A DNA stretch of 64,000 nucleotides from Enterococcus ureasiticus (GTDB lineage Bacteria > Bacillota > Bacilli > Lactobacillales > Enterococcaceae): contig NZ_MIJZ01000016.1 of the NCBI RefSeq assembly GCF_001730285.1, forward strand, positions 186,001 to 250,000, in the 5' to 3' direction. Position numbers and translations under genes: made by a program. This document shows, piece after piece, positions 35,511-45,452 of this stretch. Under the pieces are notes generated by a model, which saw only the letters and a program-made list of their open reading frames with translations, had not been told where the DNA came from and ran no database searches. Position 1 is the first letter of the stretch; every line of letters starts with the position of its first letter.

Positions 35511-35539
35511 TTGATTCCTATTATACTCGATACTATGTA
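35511..35539 (+). promoter_or_regulatory. Predicted promoter of alpha-galactosidase gene
   Basis: TTGATT (35511-35516) and TATGTA (35534-35539) are 17 bases apart and lie 28 bases before the start codon. A second TATAAT (35540-35545) is at poor spacing. Confidence 0.45.
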
Positions 35540-35566
35540 TATAATAAATGAAAAGGAATGACTTAT

Positions 35567-37753
35567 ATGACTATCTTTTTTGATGATTCGCAAAATATTT
35601 TCCATCTAAGCAACAATACAATAAGTTATATTATAGGTATCGAAAAAGAAAAATATCTTACCCATAGATATTTTGGTCCGTATTTAAACAGCTATCATCA
35701 AGTCAACCAGTTACAACATATCGATCGCGGTTTTGCTACAAATCCGATCAGTGAAGAACGAACATTTTCTTTAAACACATTGCCTCTTGAAACGAGCACA
35801 CAAGGAAGTTTGGATTATCGGGTGAGTAATTATCAGTTCCGAAATTCAGAGGGGTTTCGAATCACAGATTTTGTGTATGATCGTTTTGAAATTTTACAAG
35901 GGAAGTCTCCTTTAAAAGAGTTACCTTCACTACGAGGAGAAACACAGCAGACGTTAGAAATCTACCTTATAGATCCTGTCCAATCCCTTGAAATGGTTCT
36001 TCGTTATACAATATATGATGATCTCCCAGTCATTACGCGCAATGTTGAGTATCAAAATAATGGAGTACAGCCTATTTATTTGGAAAATGCAGGCTCCATG
36101 TTGCTAGACTTGCCACGTTCTGATTTTGATCTATTAACACTTAATGGTTCACATACCAATGAAGCGACGATTCATCGGCAGCCACTTCATCCAGGTATCC
36201 AAAAAATAAGTTCGACCAGAGGAACGAGCAGTCCGCAGCATCATCCGTTTTTAGGACTTGCCGATCGCTATACAAATGAAGATCAAGGACAGGTTTATGG
36301 ATTTCATTTTATTTACAGCGGGAATTTTGTTGCCCAAGCCGAGGTAGAGCAATATGGTAGCACACGCATTCAGATGGGAATCAATCCCGAAACTTTCGAG
36401 TGGAAATTGATTCCTGAATCTAGTTTTCAAACACCAGAAGTCGTGCTAAATTTTAGTGAGCAGGGATTTAACCAACTGTCTCAAACATTTCATAAACTGT
36501 ACCAAAATTATTTAATACCTGAATATTGGCAAGAACAGGAACGACCAATTTTACTTAATTCATGGGAAGGAAATTATTTTGACTTTACAGAAGAGGACTT
36601 AATTAGCCAAGCAAAACAGGCACATGATTTAGGGATTGAATTGTTTGTTTTAGATGATGGTTGGTTTGGTCAACGAGAAGATGATACCACGTCTTTAGGC
36701 GATTGGGTTGTCAATAAAACCAAACTGCCCAATGGCATTGAACATGTTGCAGATATTCTACATCAACAAAACATGAAATTTGGTTTGTGGTTTGAACCAG
36801 AAATGATTTCTGTGAAAAGTCATCTGTTTGAAGTGCATCCTGAGTGGAGTTTACAAGTACCTGACTATCCTCAAACACAAGGAAGACAACAACTTGTTTT
36901 AAATTTAAGTTTACCCCAAGTTCAAGATTATCTTATTCAGGTATTAAGCAATTATCTTTCTTCAAATAAAATCGATTATATAAAATGGGATATGAATCGA
37001 CACTTAACTGAAGTTGGCAGTTTTATTTTGCCGAATGATCAACAAAAAGAAGTAAGTCATCGATATGTTTTAGGGCTGTATCATATTTTATCCGAAGTAA
37101 CAAAACAATTTCCACATGTATTATTCGAAAATTGCTCAAGCGGTGGTGGACGATTTGATCCTGGGATGGTCGCCTATATGCCTCAAACATGGACAAGTGA
37201 CAATACAGATGCGTTATGTCGGACACAAATCCAATACGGATATAGCTATCTTTACCCACCTATCATGATGGGTGCGCATGTTTCTGATAGCCCTAACCAT
37301 CAAGTTGGCAGAAATACACCATTAGAAAGCCGATTCCTAATTGCAATGAGTGGGAATTTCGGTTATGAACTAGCAATAGAAAAACAGTCTCCACAAGCAT
37401 TGGCAGAAATAAAGGAGCAAATTACTTTTTATAAAAAGCATCGAAGATTATTGCAATTTGGGCAATTCTACCGGGTCAAAGAAATTGATTCCACTTATGC
37501 TACAGCGTGGTTATTTAAAAATGAAACAGAGGCATTACTTGTTTACTCCAATGGCCTTGCACAACCTGCTCAACCTGTTCAATATGTAAAGACAAACTAT
37601 TTAGACGCATCTGCACACTACAAAGACACGGAAACGGGAAATATATACAGCGGTAGTGAATTAAATCATGCCGGCATACTGGTTCCAAGAATAAAAGGCG
37701 ATTTCCAATGCTTTTACAAACATTGGACTGTGCTTGATGAACTAACTAAATAG
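35567..37753 (+). CDS. aga: GH36 alpha-galactosidase
   Basis: A 728-residue cytosolic glycosidase that hydrolyses raffinose, melibiose and similar galactosides. It has the N-terminal beta-sandwich, a TIM barrel with DYIKWDMNRHLTEVGS (nucleophile Asp) and PQTWTSDNTDALCRT (acid/base Asp), and the CSSGGGRFDPGM substrate loop. AAAAGGA at 35551-35557 sits 9 bases before ATG 35567 but abuts ATG 35558, so the downstream start is preferred. No transport gene is adjacent. An AraC-type regulator gene is divergent. The length matches GH36 enzymes. Confidence 0.94.
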   Translation: MTIFFDDSQNIFHLSNNTISYIIGIEKEKYLTHRYFGPYLNSYHQVNQLQHIDRGFATNPISEERTFSLNTLPLETSTQGSLDYRVSNYQFRNSEGFRITDFVYDRFEILQGKSPLKELPSLRGETQQTLEIYLIDPVQSLEMVLRYTIYDDLPVITRNVEYQNNGVQPIYLENAGSMLLDLPRSDFDLLTLNGSHTNEATIHRQPLHPGIQKISSTRGTSSPQHHPFLGLADRYTNEDQGQVYGFHFIYSGNFVAQAEVEQYGSTRIQMGINPETFEWKLIPESSFQTPEVVLNFSEQGFNQLSQTFHKLYQNYLIPEYWQEQERPILLNSWEGNYFDFTEEDLISQAKQAHDLGIELFVLDDGWFGQREDDTTSLGDWVVNKTKLPNGIEHVADILHQQNMKFGLWFEPEMISVKSHLFEVHPEWSLQVPDYPQTQGRQQLVLNLSLPQVQDYLIQVLSNYLSSNKIDYIKWDMNRHLTEVGSFILPNDQQKEVSHRYVLGLYHILSEVTKQFPHVLFENCSSGGGRFDPGMVAYMPQTWTSDNTDALCRTQIQYGYSYLYPPIMMGAHVSDSPNHQVGRNTPLESRFLIAMSGNFGYELAIEKQSPQALAEIKEQITFYKKHRRLLQFGQFYRVKEIDSTYATAWLFKNETEALLVYSNGLAQPAQPVQYVKTNYLDASAHYKDTETGNIYSGSELNHAGILVPRIKGDFQCFYKHWTVLDELTK

Positions 37754-37778
37754 TCTCTAATAATGTTTCAGAGTCCAA

Positions 37779-37857
37779 ATAGCTCAGAAAAATAAGCCTT
37801 CATCTACAAGAACATTTTTACTATCCTTGCAGACGTTGGTCTATTTTTCTGAGCTAT
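37779..37857. terminator. Long-loop bidirectional terminator
   Basis: ATAGCTCAGAAAAATA (37779-37794) and TATTTTTCTGAGCTAT (37842-37857) form a perfect 16-bp stem. The loop is about 47 bases. It separates convergent aga and the GH13 gene. Confidence 0.75.
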
Positions 37858-37875
37858 ATACTTTTTCTCTCTTGC

Positions 37876-39489
37876 TTATTTTAGAGATACTGCATACGCT
37901 TCATAAGCTAGCAACTCGTCTGTAATCTCTTTTTCATAGTTATGGATGATCGTTTCTTTTAGTACTCGTGTTCTTCCTAGCGCAAAATGTGCTGGTTGAT
38001 CAGAGAAATTGACGACAACGAGTACCCTTTCACTTTGATACTCGCGAATATAAGCTAAAACTGTTGCATCCGCAGTCGGAATGCTTTCAAATATTCCTTC
38101 TATAATAATCGGCATTTCTTTACGAAGCTGAATCAGTTTTTGATACGTATAAAATAAAGAGTTTGGATCATTTAACGCTGCTTCCACATTGATTTCATTT
38201 GAATTCCCTACTGGAAGCCAAGGAAGCCCTTTTGTGAAACCTGCTTGTTCAGAATTATCCCACTGCATCGGGTGACGTGCATTATCCCGTCCTTTTGCAT
38301 TGATTGATGCTATAATCACTTCTTCCGTATAACCAGAATTGATACGTTCATCATACATTCTGCGACTTTCTATATCATCAACTTCATCAATCGTTTTAAT
38401 CGGATAATTGATCATGCCGATTTCTTCTCCTTGATAAATATAAGGTGTTCCTTGAAGAAAATAAAGGTAGATGGCTAGCATTTTCCCACTAATCACGCGA
38501 TACTTCTGATCATCGCCCCAACGAGAGATAATCCGAGGTAAATCATGATTATTCCAGAACAGCGAGTTCCACCCTTTTCCAGCTAACTCCGTTTGCCATT
38601 TAGAAAACACTTGATGCAATTCTTTAGGATCTAATTTTTTGATATCCCATTTTCTTTTGCCTGTTTGCTTATCTAAATTGATGTGTTCAAATTGAAAAAC
38701 CATTGATAACTCTTCTCGGCTCTCATCAGAATAAAGCTGAGCGATTTCTGGCGTTGCGCCCCATGTTTCACCGACTGTAACTAAGTCATAGTCTCCAAAT
38801 GTATTTCGATTCATTTCTTGTAAAAGTTCATGAAGCTTTGGTCCGTTTTTAGTAATCAACTGATCTGGTTCTTTTCCTATCAAATCAATAACGTCTAAAC
38901 GAAAACCGCCAACACCTTTTTCAATCCAATAATTCATCATACGATAAATTTCTTGACGCATCACAGGATTTTCCCAATTCAAATCAGGCTGTTCTTTCGC
39001 ATGTAAATGAAAATAATATTCCCCGAGCGTCGGGACAAAAGTCCACGCAGAACCACCAAAATTTGATTGAAGTTCATTGGGTTTTTCGCTTTCGTTTCCT
39101 TTTCTCCAAATATAAAAATCATGATACTCACTTGCAGGATTTTGCAGTGCGGACTGAAACCACGGATGTTCTGATGACGTATGATTCACGACCAGATCCA
39201 TAATAATCTTGATGTTTCTTTTCTGTGCTTCAGCGATTAACTTATCCATATCTTCCATGGTGCCATACTCTGAACCAATCGCTTCGTAATCACTGATATC
39301 GTAGCCATTATCTTCATTGGGCGATTGGTAAACAGGGCTGAGCCAAATCGCCTCTATTCCTAGTAATGCCAGATAATCTAAACGCTGGATAATCCCTTTT
39401 ATGTCCCCAATGCCATCAGCGTTTGTATCTTGAAAACTGCGTGGATAAATTTGATAGATCGTGGCTTTCTTCCACCAATTAGTTTTCAT
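37876..39489 (-). CDS. GH13 alpha-glucosidase (oligo-1,6-glucosidase/dextran-glucosidase type)
   Basis: A 537-residue cytosolic enzyme of the GH13_31/29 type: [40 protein letters not shown] (nucleophile Asp), VGETWG (acid/base Glu) and WNNHDLPRI (transition-state Asp). ATG 39489 overlaps the scrA stop by 11 bases; a GTG at 39498 is also possible. Coupling to a sucrose-family PTS transporter suggests it acts on a phosphorylated or related alpha-glucoside, such as isomaltulose, trehalose-6-phosphate or isomaltose. The exact substrate cannot be chosen from sequence. Confidence 0.88.
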   Translation of the reverse strand: MKTNWWKKATIYQIYPRSFQDTNADGIGDIKGIIQRLDYLALLGIEAIWLSPVYQSPNEDNGYDISDYEAIGSEYGTMEDMDKLIAEAQKRNIKIIMDLVVNHTSSEHPWFQSALQNPASEYHDFYIWRKGNESEKPNELQSNFGGSAWTFVPTLGEYYFHLHAKEQPDLNWENPVMRQEIYRMMNYWIEKGVGGFRLDVIDLIGKEPDQLITKNGPKLHELLQEMNRNTFGDYDLVTVGETWGATPEIAQLYSDESREELSMVFQFEHINLDKQTGKRKWDIKKLDPKELHQVFSKWQTELAGKGWNSLFWNNHDLPRIISRWGDDQKYRVISGKMLAIYLYFLQGTPYIYQGEEIGMINYPIKTIDEVDDIESRRMYDERINSGYTEEVIIASINAKGRDNARHPMQWDNSEQAGFTKGLPWLPVGNSNEINVEAALNDPNSLFYTYQKLIQLRKEMPIIIEGIFESIPTADATVLAYIREYQSERVLVVVNFSDQPAHFALGRTRVLKETIIHNYEKEITDELLAYEAYAVSLK

Positions 39490-41440
39490 AATGCGCACTT
39501 AACGCCAATAGATCTTGGCCTCCATCCACTTTCGGTAGATTAATCGCTTCGACAGCAGCATAGGCATCCGTATTTGTAATAATCATCATTACGGTGCTAT
39601 CTAAACCAGCTTGTTTAAGATTCTCTAAATCAACTATCCCTAAAATATCTCCTTTTTTTACTAATTCACCGTATTTTCTAGTGGTTTCAAAGCCTTCGCC
39701 TTTTAATCCAACTGTGTCGATTCCGATATGAATCAATACCTCTGCACCATTCGTTGTTCTAAGTCCATACGCATGTTTTGAATCATAAACAACGGTTAAT
39801 TCTCCATCAGCAGGTGCATAAATAGTGCCTTCTTCCGGAATCACTGCAATCCCTTTTCCCATCATTTCTTGTGCAAATACAGGATCATTTACTTTTTTTA
39901 GTGAAATAGGAGTACCACTTACGGGCGATGCTAATACCTCATCTTGAACAGCCGCTACACTTGCTTCAGGATCTTCATTGATTTCAACGGCAACTTCTCC
40001 AGCTGTTCCATCATCACCTATAAAAACCTCCATATGACGTTTTCCGTATGCATACGTTGTCACGAATCCTACACAGATACTGATAACGATACCGATCATG
40101 AAATAGGAAATTGATTTTGGTGCGATTGAAATAAATCCGATCACACTTGCTGGTCCCATCGCTACTGAAAGCACATGGAAAGCGCCGATAAATAGACAAG
40201 CCACAGCTGAGGCAATCATGCCACAAATAAATGGAAATTTAAGTTTTAAATTGACCCCGAAAATGGCTGGTTCAGTAATGCCTAACATAGCAGAAATACT
40301 TGCTGACGTTGCTAAGCTTTTTTGTTTTTTATTTTTCGTTAATAACATGATGGCAAGCGTTGCTGCCCCTTGCCCTACATTGGCCATAGAAGCGACTGGA
40401 AAAATAAATGATCCGCCAGTTCGTGCTACGTCTGCTAATAGTGTCGTTTCAATGGCTGGGAAACTTTGATGCAATCCTGTGATGACAATCGGTGAGTAAA
40501 ATAGACCGAAGACACCTAAGCCGAGTGCTCCTGTTGTATCATACAACCAAACAAGTCCATTCGTCAGACCGTCTGATACAATTCTCATCATCGGACCCAC
40601 AACGATAAATGTTAAAAAACCAGTAATAATAATGGCTAGCATTGGTGTAAATGTAAAATCAAACGCGTTGGGAATACGTTTGTGGAAAAATTTTTCTAAA
40701 GATGCTAAAATCCACGAAACCGCTAATACTGGTAACACAGAACCTTGATAGCCTGCTTGCGCAACATCCATTCCAAAAATATGCCAATAGGGCATACTTC
40801 CATCTGCGATTGCATTTGCTACACCATAGCCATTAACTAAATCTGGCATAACCATCGCCATTGCCATCGCAGCTCCCAAATAAGGATTTCCACCAAAGCG
40901 CTTAGTAGCAGAAAAACCGACTAAGATCGGTAGGAATGCAAACGGGGCGGACGCCAGTAAATTGATGATACTCGCAAAGTCTTTTACATTCGGAAATAGT
41001 TCTACGACTGATTGAGGACCAAATAAATCCTGAGCAGTCAAGACATTGTTTAATGCCATTAATAATCCACCGGCGACTAATGCCGGGACAATCGGAACAA
41101 AAATATCAGATAATACCTTAATAAATGCCATAATAGGATTATTTTTTTTACCATTCGATGCGACTGCTTTTAAGTCAGCAGTAGACGCTTCTTTCACATT
41201 GGTGATTTTTATAAGTTCATCGTATACATTATTTACATCGCCAGCACCTATGATAATTTGGAATTGGTCGTTAGCTTCAAACGTTCCTTTCACAGCATCA
41301 TTATTATCTAAAGCTTTCTGATCCACTTTACTTGAATCCTTTAGAACAAGCCTTAGACGAGTTGCGCAGTGTGCGGCAGCCTGAATATTGTCTTTTCCAA
41401 GTGCTTCATTGATTTCCTTTGCTACTTTTTTGTAATCCAT
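39479..41440 (-). CDS. scrA: Sucrose-family PTS transporter EIIBCA
   Basis: A 653-residue permease that imports and phosphorylates sucrose. Domains in order: EIIB with phospho-cysteine Cys25 in [16 protein letters not shown] with about ten helices (about 105-465) and [12 protein letters not shown] plus [17 protein letters not shown] loops, then a Glc-type EIIA with phospho-His in [16 protein letters not shown]. The EIIB/EIIC sequence is typical of ScrA. It is divergent from scrB with ScrR-type operators between them and is coupled to a GH13 glucosidase gene downstream. Confidence 0.92.
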   Translation of the reverse strand: MDYKKVAKEINEALGKDNIQAAAHCATRLRLVLKDSSKVDQKALDNNDAVKGTFEANDQFQIIIGAGDVNNVYDELIKITNVKEASTADLKAVASNGKKNNPIMAFIKVLSDIFVPIVPALVAGGLLMALNNVLTAQDLFGPQSVVELFPNVKDFASIINLLASAPFAFLPILVGFSATKRFGGNPYLGAAMAMAMVMPDLVNGYGVANAIADGSMPYWHIFGMDVAQAGYQGSVLPVLAVSWILASLEKFFHKRIPNAFDFTFTPMLAIIITGFLTFIVVGPMMRIVSDGLTNGLVWLYDTTGALGLGVFGLFYSPIVITGLHQSFPAIETTLLADVARTGGSFIFPVASMANVGQGAATLAIMLLTKNKKQKSLATSASISAMLGITEPAIFGVNLKLKFPFICGMIASAVACLFIGAFHVLSVAMGPASVIGFISIAPKSISYFMIGIVISICVGFVTTYAYGKRHMEVFIGDDGTAGEVAVEINEDPEASVAAVQDEVLASPVSGTPISLKKVNDPVFAQEMMGKGIAVIPEEGTIYAPADGELTVVYDSKHAYGLRTTNGAEVLIHIGIDTVGLKGEGFETTRKYGELVKKGDILGIVDLENLKQAGLDSTVMMIITNTDAYAAVEAINLPKVDGGQDLLALSAHYEN

Positions 41441-41508
41441 CTTCTTTCCCCCTAATTGTCATTTAAGCGCTACTAAAATAATAGAAGAAACTGTATTGTG
41501 TTTCAAAA

Positions 41509-41523
41509 ATGTAATCGCTTTTT
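41509..41523 (-). promoter_or_regulatory. cre-like site in scrA leader
   Basis: On the minus strand AAAAAGCGATTACA matches 12 of 14 positions of the CcpA cre consensus. It lies downstream of the scrA promoter, a position where CcpA would block transcription. Confidence 0.45.
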
Positions 41524-41532
41524 CACATACAA

Positions 41533-41561
41533 AGTATGCCACGATTCTGATTAATTGTCAA
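41533..41561 (-). promoter_or_regulatory. scrA promoter
   Basis: On the minus strand TTGACA (41561-41556) and CATACT (41538-41533) are exactly 17 bases apart. The -35 box lies inside a ScrR-type operator. Confidence 0.75.
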
Positions 41562-41575
41562 ACGTTTATCAATTT
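41553..41575. promoter_or_regulatory. ScrR-type operator O1 (scrA side)
   Basis: TTGTCAAACGTTTATCAA is a near-perfect LacI/GalR-family palindrome centred on AACGTT and covers the scrA -35 box. Confidence 0.75.
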
Positions 41576-41617
41576 TAACGAATGAAACAAAAAAATACTT
41601 ATATTAACAAACTAATT

Positions 41618-41637
41618 AATTGTTATACGTTTGACAT
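41618..41637. promoter_or_regulatory. ScrR-type operator O2 (scrB side)
   Basis: TTGTTATACGTTTGACAT has the same palindromic core as O1 and covers the scrB -35 box. Centre-to-centre distance from O1 is about 64 bases, which would allow looping. Confidence 0.75.
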
Positions 41638-41659
41638 TCAAACACTAAATAGTTACACT
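41631..41659 (+). promoter_or_regulatory. scrB promoter
   Basis: TTGACA (41631-41636) and TACACT (41654-41659) are separated by exactly 17 bases. They lie 34 bases before the scrB start. Confidence 0.75.
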
Positions 41660-41692
41660 ATATGTGAGAATACGCTTACGAGGAGAATATAT

Positions 41693-43174
41693 ATGTCCGA
41701 AAAAAAAGTTTGGTCTAGAGAAGAACGTTATCAGCCCTATCAAGAATGGGGGCCCGAGCACCTTTCCTCACTAAAACAAAAAATAGATGCGTCAACCTGG
41801 CGTTTAGGCTATCATATTCAACCTGCTACAGGTTTATTAAACGACCCAAACGGTTTTTCATTTTTCAATAATCAGTGGCATGTTTTTTATCAGTCTTATC
41901 CGATGGGCCCCGTTCACGGTATAAAATCTTGGTATCACATGACCTCTGATAATTTGATTGATTGGAAAGAAGAGGGAACAAAAGTATTCCCAGATAGCTT
42001 ATACGACAGCCATGGCGTTTATTCAGGAACTGCTCTGCCGATGTCTGATCAGTTATTTCTTGCTTATACGGGTAACGTTCGTGATGATGATTGGACTCGT
42101 CATTCGTATCAATTAGGTGCCTGGATGGATCAATCAGGTAGCATTAAAAAAGTCGAAGAGCCGCTGGTTGCTGCACCTCCAGCTGGTTATACGTCTGAAT
42201 TCAGAGACCCTCAAGTCTTTCGTTATAAATCTGGCTATCTAATGACGATTGGAGCGCAAGATGAAGCAGAAAAAGGCAAAATTCTAACCTATCAAAGTTC
42301 TGACTTACTTTCTTGGCATTGTATCGGTGAATTAGGGTTTACTGATCAGGACATGGGATTTATGATCGAATGCCCAAATTTACTTTTAACGGACGAATTC
42401 GCTCTACTTATTTTTTGTCCGCAAGGGTTAGACCCTGACGTTTGCCCTTACCAAAATATCTACCCAAATATGTATGTCATTGGCGATTCTTATCAGTCTG
42501 AATCAAACCGCTTAACAAACCCTTCTAGCTTGAAAAACTTAGATGAAGGCTTTGATGTTTACGCTACACAAGCATTTAAAGCACCCGACGAGCGCTTATT
42601 ATCGATCAGCTGGATCGGATTGCCGGAAATTGATTATCCCACTGACCAAGAAGAATGGGCACATTGTTTGAGCATCGTGAAGGAATTGATTGTAGAGGAT
42701 AAAAAATTATATCAACGTCCTGTTGCAGAGATGAAACAACTACGTATAGACGAAGGAATACATTTTGATAACAGCAAAGATTCTTATCATGAGACTGCAA
42801 CAAATCATTATGAATTAGCCCTATCATTTGATTCTCTATCCACTGGAACCCTTACCTTATATGCAGATAAAGAACAGAATCAAGGATTAACGATTCATTT
42901 TGATTCCCAACGTGGTAAAATGACAATAGACCGCAGTCATGCTGGTGTTCCTTTTGGAGAAGATTATGGCGTTGTACGATCATTTTCTATCGAACAAAAA
43001 CCATTGAATTTACAAATATTTGTCGATTCTTCCGTTGTTGAACTTTTCATCAACGATGGTGAAAAAGTAGCAACCATGCGAGCATTCCCAGGAACAGGTC
43101 ACACAGGATTTCATTTAACATGTGACGGAGATTATCAAGGACAATTTTGGCAACTGCGGAAAACTAACCAATAA
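41693..43174 (+). CDS. scrB: GH32 sucrose-6-phosphate hydrolase
   Basis: A 493-residue cytosolic enzyme that splits sucrose-6-phosphate into glucose-6-phosphate and fructose. GH32 motifs: GLLNDPNGF (nucleophile Asp51), SEFRDPQVF (transition-state Asp) and MIECPNLL (acid/base Glu), followed by a C-terminal beta-sandwich (LQIFVDSSVVELFINDGE). ATG 41693 is chosen for its GAGGAG site 8 bases upstream; an upstream in-frame ATG at 41582 lies ahead of the promoter and is rejected. scrR follows 13 bases downstream. Confidence 0.94.
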   Translation: MSEKKVWSREERYQPYQEWGPEHLSSLKQKIDASTWRLGYHIQPATGLLNDPNGFSFFNNQWHVFYQSYPMGPVHGIKSWYHMTSDNLIDWKEEGTKVFPDSLYDSHGVYSGTALPMSDQLFLAYTGNVRDDDWTRHSYQLGAWMDQSGSIKKVEEPLVAAPPAGYTSEFRDPQVFRYKSGYLMTIGAQDEAEKGKILTYQSSDLLSWHCIGELGFTDQDMGFMIECPNLLLTDEFALLIFCPQGLDPDVCPYQNIYPNMYVIGDSYQSESNRLTNPSSLKNLDEGFDVYATQAFKAPDERLLSISWIGLPEIDYPTDQEEWAHCLSIVKELIVEDKKLYQRPVAEMKQLRIDEGIHFDNSKDSYHETATNHYELALSFDSLSTGTLTLYADKEQNQGLTIHFDSQRGKMTIDRSHAGVPFGEDYGVVRSFSIEQKPLNLQIFVDSSVVELFINDGEKVATMRAFPGTGHTGFHLTCDGDYQGQFWQLRKTNQ

Positions 43175-43187
43175 AGGATGGAATTGT

Positions 43188-44171
43188 ATGGTCGTCAAAC
43201 TAACAGATGTAGCAAAAAAAGCTGGTGTCTCCCCTACGACTGTTTCCCGTGTTATTAATAATTACGGCTCATTAAGCAAAAAAACAATTGATAAGGTAAA
43301 TCGTGCGATGAAAGAGCTTAATTACCAACCAAACTCTTTAGCTCGTTCACTACAAGGAAAAAACACACAATTAATCGGGCTTATTTTCCCAACTGTTGCG
43401 AATCCCTTTTTTGGGGAGTTGGTGGAAAGAATCGAACAAAAACTTTTTGATTTGGGGTATCGGGTTATTTTGTGTGATAGTGCCAATAATAAGGAAAAAG
43501 AACGTCATTATATAAATATGCTTGCAGCAAATAAAGTTGACGGCATTATTGCTGGTGCCCACAACTTAGGGATCACAGAATATGAGGATGTTGAACTTCC
43601 GATTGTTTCTTTTGACCGCTTTTTAGGCAATACTATTCCGATTATCGGCAGTGATAATTTCCAAGGCGGGTATTTAGCGACTGAGACCTTATATGTTAGA
43701 GGAGCCAGAAAAATCGCGATCCTGACAGGTTCACACGAATCGAACTCCCCAACAAATTTTCGTTTAAACGGGTATTTAAACTTTTTAGAAGAACATGACT
43801 TAGCCCCTAAAATTTTTCATATTCAAACGACGGCTCGCTCAACAACGCTAAAAAACTTAGAGATCAAGCATATTTTAGAGACGGAAGATATTGATAGTTT
43901 ATTTTGTACAGATGATCTAACTGCTATTCTTGCCTATAATCAATGTCAGCAATTACAGATAAATGTTCCTGAACAGCTGAAGATCATTGGCTATGATGGG
44001 ACAAAATTTGTTCAGAACTATTTTCCCCAATTATCGACGATCGCTCAACCAATGGCTGATTATGCGGATATTTTAGTTGATCTTTTATTGCAGAGGATAC
44101 AAAATCCTGAAAAAAAATTGGAGAAACATTATCTGTTGCCTGTAAAATTAATTCAGGGGCAGACAACTTGA
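43188..44171 (+). CDS. scrR: LacI-family sucrose operon repressor
   Basis: A 327-residue regulator. The N-terminal helix-turn-helix KLTDVAKKAGVSPTTVSRVIN is followed by the LacI hinge (YQPNSLARSL) and a periplasmic-binding-protein-like sugar domain. ATG 43188 has AAAGGATGG upstream; a start at 43122 would lie inside scrB. It lies 13 bases after scrB, so it is cotranscribed and autoregulated. Two operators with an ACGTTT core in the scrA-scrB gap are its likely targets. Effector identity (fructose or sucrose-6-phosphate type) is inferred from the context. Confidence 0.92.
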   Translation: MVVKLTDVAKKAGVSPTTVSRVINNYGSLSKKTIDKVNRAMKELNYQPNSLARSLQGKNTQLIGLIFPTVANPFFGELVERIEQKLFDLGYRVILCDSANNKEKERHYINMLAANKVDGIIAGAHNLGITEYEDVELPIVSFDRFLGNTIPIIGSDNFQGGYLATETLYVRGARKIAILTGSHESNSPTNFRLNGYLNFLEEHDLAPKIFHIQTTARSTTLKNLEIKHILETEDIDSLFCTDDLTAILAYNQCQQLQINVPEQLKIIGYDGTKFVQNYFPQLSTIAQPMADYADILVDLLLQRIQNPEKKLEKHYLLPVKLIQGQTT

Positions 44172-44516
44172 TGGTTTGGGTTTAACGGGGGTTCTTTTAT
44201 CTGTTTTGATGGGACTGTAAAAAATGAAAGAGCGTCAAGTCTGTTTTTCCTTTAACAGGCTTGATGCTCTGTGTGTATTTTTGCAATAAAAATATACTCT
44301 AATATACTTTAATTTCCTACATTTTAATTCCTAGCTCATTTTTTAAATAATCGCCTAAATATTATCTTTTCTAAAAGAAGCATTTTTTATTTCCCCTGTT
44401 TTCCAATTTCGTTTTGGATAGAGCGTACCCTTGAAATTGGTTGCTCCCTGTTTCCTGATAGCACAGCACCCTATTGATATCATTCTAAAAGGTTTCTCAT
44501 TTTCAAATCAAATTAT
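44172..44516. other. Intergenic region between scrR and accessory operon
   Basis: About 345 bases. It holds the scrR terminator at 44229-44270 and then AT-rich sequence with no recognisable gene. The stretch 44390-44500 is less AT-rich but has stops in all frames I tried. This is a plausible left boundary of the accessory operon. Confidence 0.45.
44229..44270 (+). terminator. Terminator of scrB-scrR
   Basis: AGAGCGTCAAGTCTGTT pairs with AACAGGCTTGATGCTCT (two G-U or mismatched positions). A GTGTGTATTTTT tail follows. Confidence 0.75.
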
Positions 44517-45065
44517 TTAAAGATTAAAACTGAATACTTTCCTGTTAAACACGGACTCCAATTGATCCCATGTATATATATCACAATTGATTTTCAGAGA
44601 CTTTGAATACTCGATTACCTTTTCACGTTCAATATTTTGTGCTTCTTCAATTAAATCTAGGGTTAACCAAGTACCTCCATCTCTTTTTACAAGCCGCTCA
44701 AATATGATTTTAGGATCTGCTTGTAAGAAAATTATGTACTCGATACTTAAGCATTTAAAAATTGAAATATCTATAATTTCAATTTTCTTCTCTTTATTAA
44801 AAAGAACAACGTGCCCATCTAAAAGAACCATTTCTTCATTAACATAATAATTCACTGCATCTAATAAAATATCTTGATTATTACTTAAATTATCTATTTT
44901 TTTGAATTTAAACTCTTGCCCACTATAATTCTTAATTAACTCGCTACAGGTATATTTAGTATAAGCTTGTAACGAATCTGAGTTCTTAATAAAACTAGTT
45001 TTCCCCACGCCGTGTATACCGCAGACAAATATTTTTTTCGCACTGTAAATCATAATATCACACAT
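44517..45065 (-). CDS. P-loop NTPase, small-molecule/nucleotide kinase-like
   Basis: About 182 residues. KKIFVCGIHGVGKTSFIK is a Walker A loop (GxxGxGKT/S) right at the N-terminus, EEMVLLDGHVVLF is a Walker B-like strand with Asp, and FERLVKRDGGTWL resembles the Arg-rich lid of nucleoside or adenylate kinases. ATG 45065 overlaps the ASCH stop (ATGTGTGA); ATG 45053 is an alternative. No ribosome site is obvious, so translation is probably coupled. It is the last gene of the four-gene AT-rich operon. Substrate unknown. Confidence 0.7.
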   Translation of the reverse strand: MCDIMIYSAKKIFVCGIHGVGKTSFIKNSDSLQAYTKYTCSELIKNYSGQEFKFKKIDNLSNNQDILLDAVNYYVNEEMVLLDGHVVLFNKEKKIEIIDISIFKCLSIEYIIFLQADPKIIFERLVKRDGGTWLTLDLIEEAQNIEREKVIEYSKSLKINCDIYTWDQLESVFNRKVFSFNL

Positions 45066-45426
45066 ATACAAAAGATTGAGGAGCAGATTTGACCCCATAA
45101 TCTTTCAACATTATTGGCTCTTCATACTTTACTACATTTTTTAATTTGTAAGCTACAGCAATTTCCTTATCATTAAAATATTCTATATAAAACTCTTTAT
45201 TAACTCCCGAAAAGTTTTTCGTTTCATTCCACACTAATTCTGGATCATCCACAAGTATATCTTCTACTTCAGCTTCACCTATTATTTTACATATAGGAGA
45301 AGTTGAATAAATAATTATTTTATTAGGCTTCTTTTTTGTTATAACTTTTCTAAACTCAAATTTCTTTTCCCCATTCATAATTTTCTCAACAAATTCTGGA
45401 TGGATTGATAGTAAAATAGTACACAT
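45058..45426 (-). CDS. ASCH-domain protein
   Basis: A 122-residue stand-alone ASCH (PUA-like) domain. SIHPEFVEKIMNGEKKFEFRK carries the family GEKxxEFRK motif that lines the putative nucleoside/RNA pocket. IIIYSTSPICKIIGEAEVEDI is the core beta strand pair. Some ASCH proteins hydrolyse N4-acetylcytidine or cleave RNA; none of this is shown here. It lies 26 bases downstream of the GNAT-PUA gene and overlaps the kinase-like gene, so it belongs to one operon. Confidence 0.82.
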   Translation of the reverse strand: MCTILLSIHPEFVEKIMNGEKKFEFRKVITKKKPNKIIIYSTSPICKIIGEAEVEDILVDDPELVWNETKNFSGVNKEFYIEYFNDKEIAVAYKLKNVVKYEEPIMLKDYGVKSAPQSFVYV

Positions 45427-45452
45427 TTCAACACTCTCCTCTACAATATGCT

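Noticed and set aside
41582-41692. N-terminal extension of scrB from an upstream ATG
   Set aside because: It would start upstream of the scrB promoter and operator O2, and ATG 41693 has a strong GAGGAG site and family-like N-terminus.
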